Positions 1 to 10,966 are shown, counted from the first letter of the stretch. The stretch is DNA of 64,000 nucleotides from Adiantum capillus-veneris (GCA_014529385.2 CM043970.1:69524567-69588566); one strand, 5' to 3'. Notes: generated by a model from the sequence alone, not told the origin. Made by a program: numbers and translations.

Positions 1-484
1 TCCCTAATTCCCTTTGTGTAAAGGGATCCTGTGTGTGTGTGTGTGACTTTCTCTCTCATCCCCTAGAAGAAGGGATCGACCCCTCCCATATAGGGATATA
101 CAAAGACTTTTTAGTCACACACAAAGTATCCAGTTGTCCCTAGGGTTGACCTTTGGACACAACCTTTGAATTTTGGAACCTTAGCATTTTGGAAGTCTTA
201 ATGGGCTGAAACTTAGGGTCTTTTTAGCCCATTGTTGCACATGGCTATTTTGCAGATGGCCCCCCCTTTGGATCCCTATTTTCCCTCCTTTGGAGCCCTA
301 CTGTGGCCGGTCTGCTAGCTTAACCAATATTCTAGATTTTTCTCCCTTGGAACTTCCCCACATTAAATGATCAGTTTAATATGAGAAAATCATTTAAGAG
401 AATTAGATATTGATTATTATGACAGTATGTGCAGAGGTCCTAGTAGCAGAGCAGTTGCATGTGGATGATGAAAAATTCTAAGCC
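1..484. other. Non-coding flank with short TG repeat
   Basis: No coding signal I can support. It has a TG run at about 31-45 and several pyrimidine-rich stretches. An in-frame TAA (479-481) lies just before the ATG at 485. The stretch could hold upstream exons or a promoter of the 485-1132 gene candidate, or it could be the end of another repeat; nothing in the sequence decides this. Confidence 0.4.
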
Positions 485-1132
485 ATGCAAGCCAAGGTTG
501 AGGCTACTAGGATGCCTATGCCATTATGCAACCTCCCATTTGATGATCCAAAGCTCGTATCTGTGGTGCATGGGAGCATTGACTTGGATGCAAAGGGCAA
601 CAGGGAGGAGGACGACAAGGAGCAGGAGGTAAACTGTATCCTAATTTTCATGTTACTATTTTATCCTTCATTGTCTTTTTTCTCAACCTTCATCGGTTGA
701 TGACAGGATGTCCTGGAGGTTGATGATTTTGCTGCAAGGAGGGGTGGCAAGCGGACGGGCTTTGGACCTCAAGCTTCCCTTGCGCATTACCTAGGACCAC
801 TCCCCCCTAGCGATGTGGCCATTATCCATAATGAATTTACTCCCCAAGCCCATTTTATGACTTGGTCGTTAAAAGCTTTGAGAAAGTTTTTGTGTTTGAG
901 CACCATTGCTCAAACTGCGCATCAAGTGTTCCTAGTGCGTAGATCCCTTGTATGCACAGCGTTTGGCAGTGGCTTTCGTGGTAAAGTGCTTTCCCAGATA
1001 GGGATACATGATTCCATTGGCTCAACTGACCTAAAGGCCATAGCGCACTCCCTCTTGACTGGAGAGTTGCCTTACACGCAAAATAGGCGCCAGGAAATGG
1101 TCAAGAAAATTATGAACTCCTCAGATACATGA
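485..1132 (+). CDS. Possible two-exon gene end, unknown protein
   Basis: Two open segments in the same phase are separated by a credible plant intron: exon 485-628 (48 codons), intron 629-706 (78 bp, GTAAAC...TGACAG), exon 707-1132 ending in TGA. Joining them gives about 189 codons without a stop. The first exon ends in an acidic run (REEDDKEQE) and the second has a basic C-terminus. I recognise no domain. An AATAAA signal follows at 1156. The ATG at 485 has an in-frame stop just upstream, so it may be a real start, or 483 may be an acceptor (the bases before it are CTAAG) with earlier exons out of sight. It could be an old host gene fragment or the end of a DNA transposon gene. The open frame across a consensus intron is the only evidence for coding. 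Confidence 0.42.
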
Positions 1133-1155
1133 TGTAAAATCACCATTATGGAAGT

Positions 1156-1166
1156 AATAAATAATA
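1156..1166 (+). terminator. Candidate polyadenylation signal
   Basis: AATAAATAATA lies 24 bases after the stop at 1132, in AT-rich sequence, at the right place to serve the 485-1132 gene candidate. Such strings are common by chance in AT-rich DNA. Confidence 0.3.
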
Positions 1167-1330
1167 TTTGAAATTGCCTCTCTATCTTGCAAATTCTTTT
1201 GAATGTGATTTGTCAATCTTGAAAATTGTTTCAATTGTTGATATGAAAATTGTTTTGATTGGTGACTTTGTAATTTCAAGTTTTGTATGTAATTTCAATC
1301 AATTTCAGTAAATTTAGGTATTTTATGTTC

Positions 1331-1479
1331 CCTAGGGGGTAGATAAGCCTACCAAGGGCCAAAAAAAGCCTGACCACAAGGGCACGCAAATGGCCCATCC
1401 ATCAGTTTTGGATGGGCCATTTGCGCGCCCTTGTGGCCATGCTTTTTTTTGCCCCTGGTAGGCTTATCCACCCCCTAGG
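1331..1479. mobile_element. Foldback/MITE-like hairpin element, copy 1
   Basis: Two near-perfect inverted arms of about 70 bp meet at a loop of about 10 bp (near 1401-1410). The left arm starts CCTAGGGGGTAGATAAGCC and the right arm ends GGCTTATCCACCCCCTAGG. The whole unit could fold into one long hairpin. It has no coding capacity. It fits a foldback or miniature inverted-repeat element; a clear target-site duplication was not found. A second, shortened copy lies 380 bp downstream in the same orientation. Confidence 0.75.
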
Positions 1480-1861
1480 ATACTTACACAGCACAAATTT
1501 ATTGAAATGAATTGGTTTAACATCATTAATTTAGATGCACCATTTTTATGGCAATTCTAGCATATGTTCACACTCAAGGACACTAGAAAAGATGAAATCA
1601 ATTACGAACTGAAGTTTCTAGCACACTATCACCTGCTTTAGCTCTACCTAGTACACCCCTGCACCAAAAAGTCCAACTACATTGGACAATTGAAAAATTC
1701 AAATTAATGTTGCATAGACACTTGGTTTCACAATATGTTATTTTTTTTATATCCTATAGGAAATTCAAAGCTTGAAATGGCCAAAAAAGGGTGTCCACAA
1801 GGATCCATGTAAAATAATGTTGCAAAACCAATAGGTTTTAGTTAATTTGTGCTTTTTAAGT
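1480..1861. other. AT-rich spacer between the two foldback copies
   Basis: No ORF, RNA or repeat structure that I can support. Ordinary AT-rich intergenic sequence. Confidence 0.4.
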
Positions 1862-1990
1862 ACCCTTGGGGGTAGATAAGCCTACAAGGGGCAAAAAAAA
1901 GCCTGGCCACAAGGGCACGCAAATGGCCCATCCAAAGCTGATGGATGAGCCATTTGCGCGCCCTTGTGGCCAAGATTTTTTTTGGCCCTT
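1862..1990. mobile_element. Foldback/MITE-like hairpin element, copy 2, right end lost
   Basis: Same arms as the 1331-1479 copy (GGGGGTAGATAAGCCTAC on the left; CATTTGCGCGCCCTTGTGGCC on the right was matched only in part), but the outer part of the right arm is missing after TTTGGCCCTTATC. The sequence beyond the break contains TCATTACAAAGATAA, which recurs near 2063-2077, so a local duplication or deletion probably removed the terminus. Confidence 0.65.
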
Positions 1991-2123
1991 ATCATTTCAT
2001 TACAAAGATAATAGACACAGTAGACACAATTGTTGGCCATATTGTCATTGGAAAGTCAAATCATTACAAAGATAAGGGTGTGCAATACAAAAAGAGGGGT
2101 GACTTTGGCTAATGCTCGAAGTC

Positions 2124-3002
2124 TCATCGCAATCGACGCGCAAGCTGTATATCTTTTGGCTGTATTGTCACTCGCTTTGCATGAATGGCGCATAGGTTGG
2201 TATCTTACAACACCGAAAGATGTGCGCCTCTACAGCTTCTTGAATAGCCTCTAGCGCTATTGCTTGCATTTTATACTGATTTCCATAGCTTTGAAGCACC
2301 TCCTTCACAGTGCGAGCAAAGGGGGCGCGTCGAATCAAAAGCGCCGTCGTCTTCTGGTAGTGGCGGATTTCTACGAATGCCCTTGCTATTTTTCGGCGCC
2401 GCTGTGGTTGTCTTGAGGGCACTTGCACATTTGCTGGCGGGCGGCGTTTAGGATTCTTGGAAAACTTAGACTTGCACCTATTTACATGCTTAGGGGCTAG
2501 TTCTGCATCCTGTTCTGATTCTTCCTCTTCCCTTGGCTGCCGATCTTGTCCTGTGGGGAGAGCTCCCTGGCCTCGAGGCAATGTCTTCCCCCCAATGGCC
2601 ACCCCGTGTGTGCGCGGTATTTTATCCTGTATCCATGGTGGCTCACTCTCTGATTCAGTGTCTGTATGGACCACCCGAGTCCTAGATGGTCCTGCTTGTG
2701 ATTGGTGGCACGACGGCTGCTCCCTATCGGACTCTACTGTTTGCTGGCCCTCTTCTTCTCTCCAGCGGTGGGCACATTGCTTCATTCTCCTTCTAGGTGT
2801 TGTATCTTGAGGAGGTGGAGATTCAATAGTCCTCGATGACTCTCGTGCCCTACCACCATGCCCACTACCAGAAGAGTTCTTGGAACGGCCAGGTGTTCGT
2901 GGCCGTTTCTTGTGACTTTAGCCATGACGGCTTCTCACATCCTTGGAGGGTGTTTTTGTGAGCAGGAGGATGCTCTTTCGCGGTTTGTTTAGTGCGCGCC
3001 AT
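2124..3002 (-). pseudogene. Histone H3 variant pseudogene (CENH3-like?), intronless
   Basis: Histone H3 packs DNA into nucleosomes. The ATG at 3002-3000 is followed by MARTKQTA, the canonical H3 tail start, and one frame over by RKS, giving H3 K4 and K9/S10 context. After a tail of about 190 residues rich in R, K, S and P come the histone-fold segments EIRHYQKTTALLIRRAPF, RTVKEVL, AIQEAVEAHIF, then in another frame NLCAIHAKRVTI and KDIQLARRLR before TGA at 2124-2126. Lesions: a frame change near 2980, TAA at 2918-2920 and a frame change near 2205-2215. The fold region has no introns, whereas plant CENH3 genes usually have several, so a retrocopy is likely. APFARTV resembles CENH3, but loop 1 has canonical H3 length; the tail is far longer than the usual 35-60 residues. 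Identity as an H3 family member is firm; the subclass is not. Confidence 0.85.
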
Positions 3003-3213
3003 TTCGTTGGTAAGAGCTCACCTGTTCTTAAGAAATGAGTGGTTTATGAGAGCATGCAATATTTATAAGGGCCCATTTAAAAAGGGCCCTGTTCACACTA
3101 ATTTTTTTTTAAAAAGTAGTATTTTTTAAATAAACATGTCGCTAAGAGTTGTACCCTGCGTTCACGTTTAGTGACTCGCACAGTATCCACTTTGATCCTT
3201 GTCGCACTTTGCA

Positions 3214-6200
3214 TCACCGCCATGCAGCATGCTTGGTGGGACCTTGCGACATTTGCCACCTGTTGCTATGCTCTTGACGACTCCATTTCCGCACTTCAAT
3301 AGCAATCTTGGATTGTCGCGCACGCTCCATTGTGAGCTTACAAGCAAATGTTGTGCGAAAAAACTAGTCGAACATCTCCTCCAAATAATTGGATTGCACC
3401 ATTCCACCACCATGTCGAGTATTTTTGAAGTACACTCCCCTTGCTCGATAATGGGACTTCTCCATGCCTTGGGTGCTAAAAATTTCAAGCGATCCATACT
3501 TGTGCATAAAAAATGCACCATGCGCAAACAAGACATGCTGTTCACATGAGTAAACGATCTACATTATTAAATAAAAACAATCCCTTGTAATGAATACACC
3601 AGGTAAAATGACTTACCATGTAATGTGTGATGTTATTTTTACCCCAAGAAAGGGTGAAGACCTTGGTAAAATCTGCCAAGGCTTCTTGAAATGATTGGCG
3701 TTGTTCTTTTGTTGTGCTGCTAAGGCCCATAAGCTTGACCATTTTATCAAAATGTGCCCAAACTTTCTTGCGCTTGTTTGCAAACTCGCCATTTGAATCA
3801 TTGTCAGTAGTAGCTTTGCATAACTCCCTCCAAAGCTCGCAAAGGTCGACTTGGCTTTCCTTGGGAATCTTTCTTCAAAAAGTGTCTAGCTTTTTGTCCA
3901 CTCATTGACACTTGTTGAGCAATTTCATGGGCCTCCCCTGTGTTCTTTGCAGCAACGATAGACACATTTCCATCGTGACAGCCAATGGAATTCAAGAGTA
4001 CCTCCACTCTTTCGATCGCTTCCTGGGACTTTTTCAACGGTTTCATTGTGAAAGCATAGTCAATGTGGAGCTTCAATAGCCTATCAAAAATGCGCATGAA
4101 TGCGTGTAATGTACAAAAATGTACATTCGATAGAGGAAATGGAAAGATTGGATTCCAAGCGTGGTCCTTTTGATCACGATCTGGGGCATTGAGCATGGGA
4201 CATCTCATAATAGACGCTTCCCATTCTCTACCTTCATCTTCGACATCACGACAATCTAACCCTTGTTCTCCATGCCCTTGGCATGGAAGCATGGAACTGA
4301 ACTTTGCAGTGCTCTTATGTGATTTTTGTCCATTAGGTTTGTACCCTCGAGTGCAAAATGGACAAGGCATGAGAGAAGACGCCCCTTGTTTTCAGCCAAG
4401 CAAACACTTTATGGTCTTCAAATCCCCACCTAAGTGCCACTCCACATCATAACTACCAAAACCCTCAATCTCCAACTTTTGACGTGCAATTTGGGAGTGT
4501 ATTACTTCTGTAATGCATGGCGTTCTCTCAAAAATCCATGAACGTAATCCATTGGTCTCTTTGGGCACCTCAATAGCACCCAACCACAAAATGTCTTTCT
4601 CTGATTGCACGCTAAAAGATGGGGTGGGAGATGGCTCGACTGAATCCCTTCGCTTGGTTTGCAGAAGGGCCTCGTTCATTAGAGTGACACTTAGCCTCTC
4701 TAACCTTCGGCAATTCACTATTTGACACTCATCGAGTTTCAACACAAAAGCGACTTTTGTGCCAAGCACTACAAAATAAATAGTGCCAAGACCTTAAACT
4801 TCAGAGTCTATGATAAGAATAATACCAAAGAAAAAAGTAAAGTGTGTCACCTTCTTCAGGTAACTCGTAAAATCTAAGAATGGCTTCTTGAAGCCTTCTA
4901 AGATCCACAAAAATATTGTACCACATTGTGTAAGGAAAGCCCTTCTCCGAAGGTCTTATGGATTGTTTCTTACCTTTTCCCCTTGTCTTTGTTGCACACG
5001 AAGCATAAAGGGAAGTTGGCATTGTGTCCTCAATGTGTAGGTATGTCCCAATGCGGGAGAACACATCTTCGTTTGTAGCCTTCTTTGCGAGCTTGACCTT
5101 GTGAGGAACGGGAAATAGGTTTTCCACAATGCAATGTTCTTTGAGGGCATACTTTAGGAGTTGCAAAATAGCTTGATAGGCTTTGGTGCTGATTCCAGTC
5201 TCATCACAAGCTTGTTGAACGTCATCATCACTAACCACATTTCTTAATTTATGCATAAGGTCCTTGGTGACTGCATCCCTATGCTTCGTTCAATTTAAAA
5301 AAAGCTAGAGAGAGAAATGAACCCTTTAGGTCCACTCCTACGTTTGTCTAAAAAAAAGGCTAGAAAAGTCTACTCAAAACTACCTTCTTCAATGCCCTTG
5401 CCCCCTAAACCCCACACAACATTAGCCTTAATGCCTAAAAATTAGGATTCCCTACAAGTCCGATGCAAGGTTCATATTTCTCCTAATGCTGACAGTTTTG
5501 TGAGCAACTCACCCCGTTGCTCCATTTTTTTATGTTGCTTATCTCTTGCGAGCTGATGTTGTTTAGCTTCCGCTCTTAACTCCTGCACTTGTCACTGTGG
5601 ATCGGTGATGACATTGAGTCTGTCGTCCAACTCTCCCTGGAGTGCATTAATCACCATCTCTAACTCTTTGGCCCTTGTGCTACGGCCAAGTGCTGCTGAG
5701 CGAAGTCGTTCTTTCATCTCCTGTATTTGCTTAGCATATTCATTAACTTGAAGGATGACTTCGTCATTTGACTCCCAATCTTCATTTCTTACTAACTGTC
5801 TTGATGTTTCTGTAGATTCTGGGGTGTCCTTTGGTTGCGTCATGACGACAGGTTGTTGTTGTTGCCCTTGTGGCTGCTGATCTTTTTCCATTGAGGTAGA
5901 GGGTGGTGCCTCGGCCTTCTCTTGATGTGTTGAGGTAGAGGGTGTTTCCTCAACCTCTTGTTCTCTTGTGTGCTCAAACTTTGCGGTGTCCTCTTTTGGT
6001 GTAGGATTGGCTGCCTTTTCTCTCTCTGGCTCTTTCTCTATTTGCTACTCTTGAGTAGATATGACTGCTTGTTGTGATGATTCCACTGCTTCTTGTGTAG
6101 ATTCAGCTGCTTTTTCCTGTTCTGGTTCTACTTCTTTTGTTAGCTCAGTTGTTGTGGTTCTAAATGCCGGTGATGGTGGTGGGCTCGACATTGGGTGATC

Positions 6201-7546
6201 TTGGTATTGAGAGACAGGAGAAGAGATGCGGGGAGACACATCACCTTGAGCATGTTATTCTTCTCCTTGTGTAGTGGCTTCCTTTGCTTGCTCTTGATGT
6301 TCTGATGCCTCTTTTTCTTTTCTCGCCGCTTCTTGGGCTTCGTTTAGCTTCAAAGCTTCTGCTTCTTGGCACATCTTTTCCAAGGATTTCGTGGGATCTT
6401 CAAACTACTTCCTAGTGTGATCCCTGGTTCTAGGCCCTTTAAGCCCAATAGGCGCCCACTTTTTTCAGTCCTTTCCTTGTGCTTGGTGGCTGCGTTGGTA
6501 TGAGTGTTTCTCTCTTTCAAACCGGGCTTGCTTTTGCACATGCTCCTCCTAGTGTGCTACCACGGCTTTTCTATTCATTTCTTCAATGTGCACTCTCCTT
6601 TCTTCGTTATACGAGCTTTCACTGTTGTGCTCATCCCGGTGAGCTCTCAGCAGACTCTTCATCTATCTTGTATGATCTCTTCGCAGATCTTGTAGCTTGA
6701 GGAGATGATTGAGCTGACATTATCCAAGTGTTTTGATTTGGGGCAGATGGTAGGTTGTCGGCCATGCCAATGGCATGGTATGCAATCCTGGTCAAAAATT
6801 CTCGTGCACTCAGGCATGTGATCTTTCCTTCCTTCTTTGTCCCTTTCAATGAGGAAAAAACATATTGTGCGTGGTCAACTGGTTGCCTGGTTGTTTACTT
6901 GAGGACTTGCATAAAGGTGGTGGCAACCGCATGATTGGGCGTGGTATACCTTGGTGGCCTCTTAGCAAGGAAATGGAAATGCTGATGGTATAACCTTGCG
7001 AGCACCTCTACCTGTTTGTGAATAAGGTCTGCAAAGGTGGCTACAGAGGTTTCTTTAGTGAAAGTTCCCGCCGTTTTCTTGTCTCTTGCCCTCAGTGTCA
7101 TTCCTTATTGTGGGCATTCTGAGTGCTTCTGCCACTATCTCCTTGGTAATTACCACTTCAACTTTATTACCTTGGGGGTCAGAAATCTGAGCGGTTCCAT
7201 CTTCTTTGATCGTGGACAAAAGCTCGTAAGCTTTCTGGAAGTCCACTCCGCACGGCTCTTGTTCATAGAAATATCTGAGCCCTAGCCTTTGGTTGGCTTC
7301 TTTGGTCTCGGGCTTTGTAGCGACCTCATACACTTCTTTTGGTAGAAGATGCAACTCTACTTGATGTCCCTCCTCGCTCTTGAATCGACCAGTGAACACT
7401 TTGGTGTTGTGCTCTTCAAGCTATTCCTTTGAAAGATAAGTTGCCTTGGCCGTTTTGACTGAATTAGGGTCCACTTGGTATGCGGATAGCTCTTGCAACT
7501 TTCCTATCTGGTTGAGCTTCTTCTTGGCCCTCTCTGCTGCTTGCAT
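3214..7546 (-). pseudogene. Decayed five-exon gene, C-terminus transposase-like
   Basis: Candidate exons, 5' to 3': 7546-5513, 5434-5384, 5270-4851, 4768-3617 and 3537 to 3364 or 3214. The introns between them (5435-5512, 5271-5383, 4769-4850, 3538-3616) have GT-AG ends and keep frame. Exon 1 starts MQAAERAKKKLNQ, carries an uncharacterised domain (to about 6650) and a long Glu/Gln-rich coiled-coil-like tail. Later exons carry HLGGDLKTIKCLLG followed by CPFC, then LHAFMRIFDRLL, and in the last exons YGSLEIFSTQGMEK. From memory this order (GGDxK...LG...CPxC...LHxxxRI...YGxLxxFSxQGxEK) recurs in uncharacterised transposase-like proteins of animals and fungi; I could not check this. Lesions include TAG 7421-7423, a frameshift near 7100, TAA 6895-6897, TAA 6255-6257, TAG 6045-6047, TGA 5592-5594, TGA 4392-4394, a frameshift near 3850-3880 and TAG 3364-3366. 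It is dead in this copy. The part upstream of 5513 could be a separate gene, but the G|GTGAGT donor and matching phase argue for one gene. Confidence 0.6.
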
Positions 7547-9696
7547 GGCTCTTGTTCAGTGAATAGAGTGTCAAAGTTAGCAGATTTGATAGATTTTTCT
7601 CTGAAGTGTCCTTCAGTCTGAAATGCGCACAATTTTGGTCCAATTTGCTTCGAATCAATTTTTGAACAAGCATAGATGCATAAAACCATGTACGGAACAA
7701 AATTGTAAATTCAAAACAAAAATTGCAAGAAAAGTAAATAATCGTGATTATTTACACCTGAGTAATTTTTTTAACTTTTTGCAAATTTGGCATTGCAGGC
7801 TTGAAGTATATACCAAATACATACTCTGAGTGAAATATGGGCTCATTTGGATGCATAGGGTGAAAATGGTACCAGATTTTGTCTTTAGGTTTCTGAGACA
7901 GTAGATATAAAGAAAATTTGGGATTTTAAGCTCCAGATTGGTACAAACTTGGGTAATGGGCTTAGCACATCATGTACTTTGGATGTATGATGGCAAAATA
8001 GAAAAATTCTCCCATTTTGGCATAAAAGTAAATAATCGCGATTCTTAACTTTTCTACAAAAATGAACATTTTTTGGTACAACTTGGTTCTAGGCATTGTA
8101 TAGACCTTGTGTATGTGATATGAGGTGATTTGGATAAAAAAAAAGTGGTCCATAACTCAGAATTTGGCTTGCAAAGACTTCCTTGCTTTTTTTGGCAGTT
8201 TTCCAAGTTATGTGTGATCATTTTGGCTCATACTTGATTTTTGGCATGTAAGAGGTGTGTACAAATAATAGGTGAGGTGATGAAACAATTTCCAAGCAAA
8301 ATAAATAATCGCGATTATTTATAGCAGTCACATTTTTCTTGCAAAACTTAAATTTTTTGACCTAAACACATTCTATACACCTAAAACAAGTCCTAAATTG
8401 AATTTGGTAAAGTTTGGCCTTGCTAGCATCACTTTGTGCTTTATCTAGTCTCAAATCTCTGATTTCTATGACTATACTGCCTGTTGAGTTGGTTTGTCAC
8501 TTGTGAGGCTTTGGACTTGTCCGCAACATAGTTGTGAAGCAACTCATCCACTTTTGGCTCATTTGGAGTCAGTTTGACCTCCTATGTCGAATTTGACACT
8601 TTGTAGCCTTCGAGCCGTTTTCTGCTTTTCGAGGGCTTTGCTTGATCAATTTCACGAAACCAATCATATACATTGTATATAAACCTCGTAGGCAAGCTAT
8701 CTATAGAGTCAAAACCAAATTATGGCATCTGCGGAAAACCTAGCTTTTCTACTGGGGACCCCCTCGACCCCTGCCGAATGTTCAACTGAAGATATAGAAA
8801 AGCTCTATTTGTTAGGACATGCTACAGTTCAAATCTCATCCAATTTGGTCGAGCTGACACGCCCCTAAGGTTAGTTTTTGGTCGTAGGTCTTTTTGAACT
8901 GCTCGGATCCTAGGGTTTTTTCTAAGGGTTTAGACTAGCTACCGGCCATACAAAATGGATCATTGATGAGTAAAGAACTTACCCCTCATGTTTCGTGTGG
9001 GACGGCACTGAAAACGGGCAACTGCAAACTCTGGAAAGTACACACGAAAGAGGTTGAAAAGCTCTCTCTGCAAAGGTAAGAAGTGAAAATGAGGTGGTTT
9101 TAGCCTACTTGGGATATCTATAGCCTGACTTCCCGAACCATTTTTCACCAGGTTCCCCCATTAGTCCTACTAGGCCATGAAATCTATGTTAGACTCAAAC
9201 ATTTCCCCTATTGGATTCTTGTAGCTCATTCTATAAGAATTTTGCAAAAGTAGGTATAACCGCTTAATTTAGGCTTTCCCGCTTCCATCTTCCGATTCCA
9301 TTGAAAAATTTTGTGCTTGTCCGCCTTGTATTTTTTATCACCACCGTATCTTCCGTTTTTCCATCTGAGCTCCTTTGCTATTTATTGTTAATTTTTGACT
9401 TGTTTGTTGAAAAAATCAAAGAAAATAACAAAATGTGCTAGAAAAGCAAAGTAAAAATTCAATATTTAAGAAAATCCATTAAAAAACATAGATTGTTTTT
9501 TGTTGGATTTCTCCATTTTTAAGTCTCATTATCAAGAAAAATGATGAAAAATAACCAAAAAGGACCAGTTTTTGATGATTTGCTAATAGTATATACACTA
9601 TTTACACTCATCGAGAAGATATTATCAGTGAATTTACCTTGATGATGAATTATAAGGGCATTATTAAGTAATTTTGCAAAAAATCACACATTAACA
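7547..9696 (-). repeat. Non-coding region, probable 3' LTR of element A
   Basis: About 2.1 kb with no supported gene. On the minus strand a polypurine tract (9697-9720) is followed by TGTTAATGTG (from 9696), a good start for an LTR, so this region is probably the 3' LTR of element A. I could not define its far end or a matching 5' LTR. It holds three copies of the palindromic motif listed separately. The left limit given here is simply the edge of the neighbouring pseudogene. Confidence 0.45.
7734..8321. repeat. Three copies of palindrome TAAATAATCGCGATTATTTA
   Basis: Copies at 7734-7755 (central CGTG), 8028-8049 (right arm partly decayed) and 8302-8321 (perfect 20-bp palindrome). Spacing between starts is 294 and 273 bp. 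Each is followed by T-rich sequence with TTTTTGCA or TTTTTTGG. Two more copies with the same spacing lie at 40165 and 40447. The role is unknown; a dyad protein-binding site in an LTR is one reading. Confidence 0.7.
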
Positions 9697-9720
9697 TAAA
9701 CTTTTTCCTCCCTCTTCAAA
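9697..9720 (-). promoter_or_regulatory. Polypurine tract of element A
   Basis: On the minus strand GAAGAGGGAGGAAAAAG precedes TTTATGTTAATG, just 3' of the last coding sequence of element A. This is the expected position and composition of a plus-strand DNA priming site next to a 3' LTR that starts TGTTAA. Confidence 0.5.
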
Positions 9721-9728
9721 CATTGCCC

Positions 9729-10966
9729 TTAATTACTTAGTGCCCTTCCACCCCTCCTAGATGGCGTACTCCGGGACGACTGTGTGTATGGGTTGAACAA
9801 TCGTTTCTTATGCATAGTCGTGGTTGGCTCTACCATGCTTTGAAGATCAATGCAGTTCAAACCAATATGATGTGCAAGAGCTGGGTCTTGAGTAATTAAC
9901 TCAAGGGTTTCTGACGTCGAGGCTTTCTGATGCTGTCTTCCAAAGAGAAAATCTTGTAGCTTGTGTGCTCTCTGTTTGATTGTACCATCAAGATGCTTCA
10001 GCACGCTAATTGACCGAGCTGTTGGTAGCACTTTTGACTGTTGTTGATCTTTTTCTCGCCATTGGTAGGCTGGTATGTTTGGTGTGGAATGGTGTGGTGA
10101 AGTCTTCTGAGACTTAACTCTCCATTGCTTGATTGGTTTTACGGTTTGTGGAGAAGATAAGTGCTCCTTTTATGCCAAATCCATTTCAAGTTAGGTTCCT
10201 TACTTGGAGAATCTCGTCTCTGTGTTTTGACCCTAGGAACTTTCTTTGTTTTTGTCGATGATGTTTTGGGAACCCATATTTGAATTGGCTTGTCCTTAAG
10301 CTGTGCTTTTGGTACCCAAATTTGCCTGACTCCTTGCATGCTACTAGTAGCATTTTCTTGTCGAGAGGATAGAGAAGATTGATTGCTTCGTGGTTTGGTC
10401 TGATGATTACTCCCTTTTCATTCCTCCTTGCTTGGTGCAGTTGGAACAATAAGTTTCCCACCTTTAGGTGATAGCTTGAGCTGATTTTTATCCCAATCTG
10501 GTACTGCCTTGTATGTCCACATCTAGGGAATTCCAAGAATCACCGTCTCATTCATGTGTTCATCTGGTAAGTATACAAATTGATGAGGACATGAACATCG
10601 ATGTACAATCACGTTCAAGTTGACTACTCCCAATGTTGGTGTTGGGCTCTTGTTGCATCCTTTTATTGTCGCTATTCCTACTGTCAATGCTTGACTTGTT
10701 GCTTTCTTGTACGTGGAATAACTGACTGCATTTACTCTAGCTCCTGTGTCGACCAAAGCATTTGTGCTATGATTGTTGAGTTATACTTTGATACGCAGGT
10801 CCATTCCATCTATCCATTCATCATCTGTTGACACTGCATCTTTAGGCAATTCCCATTGTTGGTCATCTATTTCCAGATTGTTGATGGGAATCGGTATCTG
10901 TTGATTCTTGAGAGAAGATTTTTATTTGTGTACCCAAAGTTGAGCTCCCTCTTCAAGGATTCATCA
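9729..10966 (-). pseudogene. ORF 3' of integrase with second retropepsin-like domain
   Basis: After the integrase stop (TAG near 10967) a further coding-like stretch runs to 9729. It contains an acidic lead-in (DDEWIDGMDLRIKV), then LVDTGARVNAVSYSTYKKA, the aspartic-protease DTGA signature, and later ETVILGIP, which corresponds to the ILG flap-side motif. A basic tail carries two copies of the motif QIWVPK, and a C-terminal segment (10031-9729) includes LQDFLFGRQ. It has at least two internal stops and frame changes. Element A already has a protease in the normal place (near 21.2 kb), so this is either a genuine extra domain or the remnant of another element's Gag-protease ORF. Element D has the same W-V-P-K motif after its protease. 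Confidence 0.55.

Noticed and set aside
2260-2810. Plus-strand ORFs of 63 and 117 codons
   Set aside because: Shadows of the histone H3 pseudogene on the other strand.
7734-8321. CRISPR-like array (palindromic repeat with spacing)
   Set aside because: Spacing is about 285 bp, flanks are degenerate copies and not unique spacers, and this is plant DNA.
8960-9148. Minus-strand ORF of 62 codons
   Set aside because: Short, no motif, within the probable LTR of element A.
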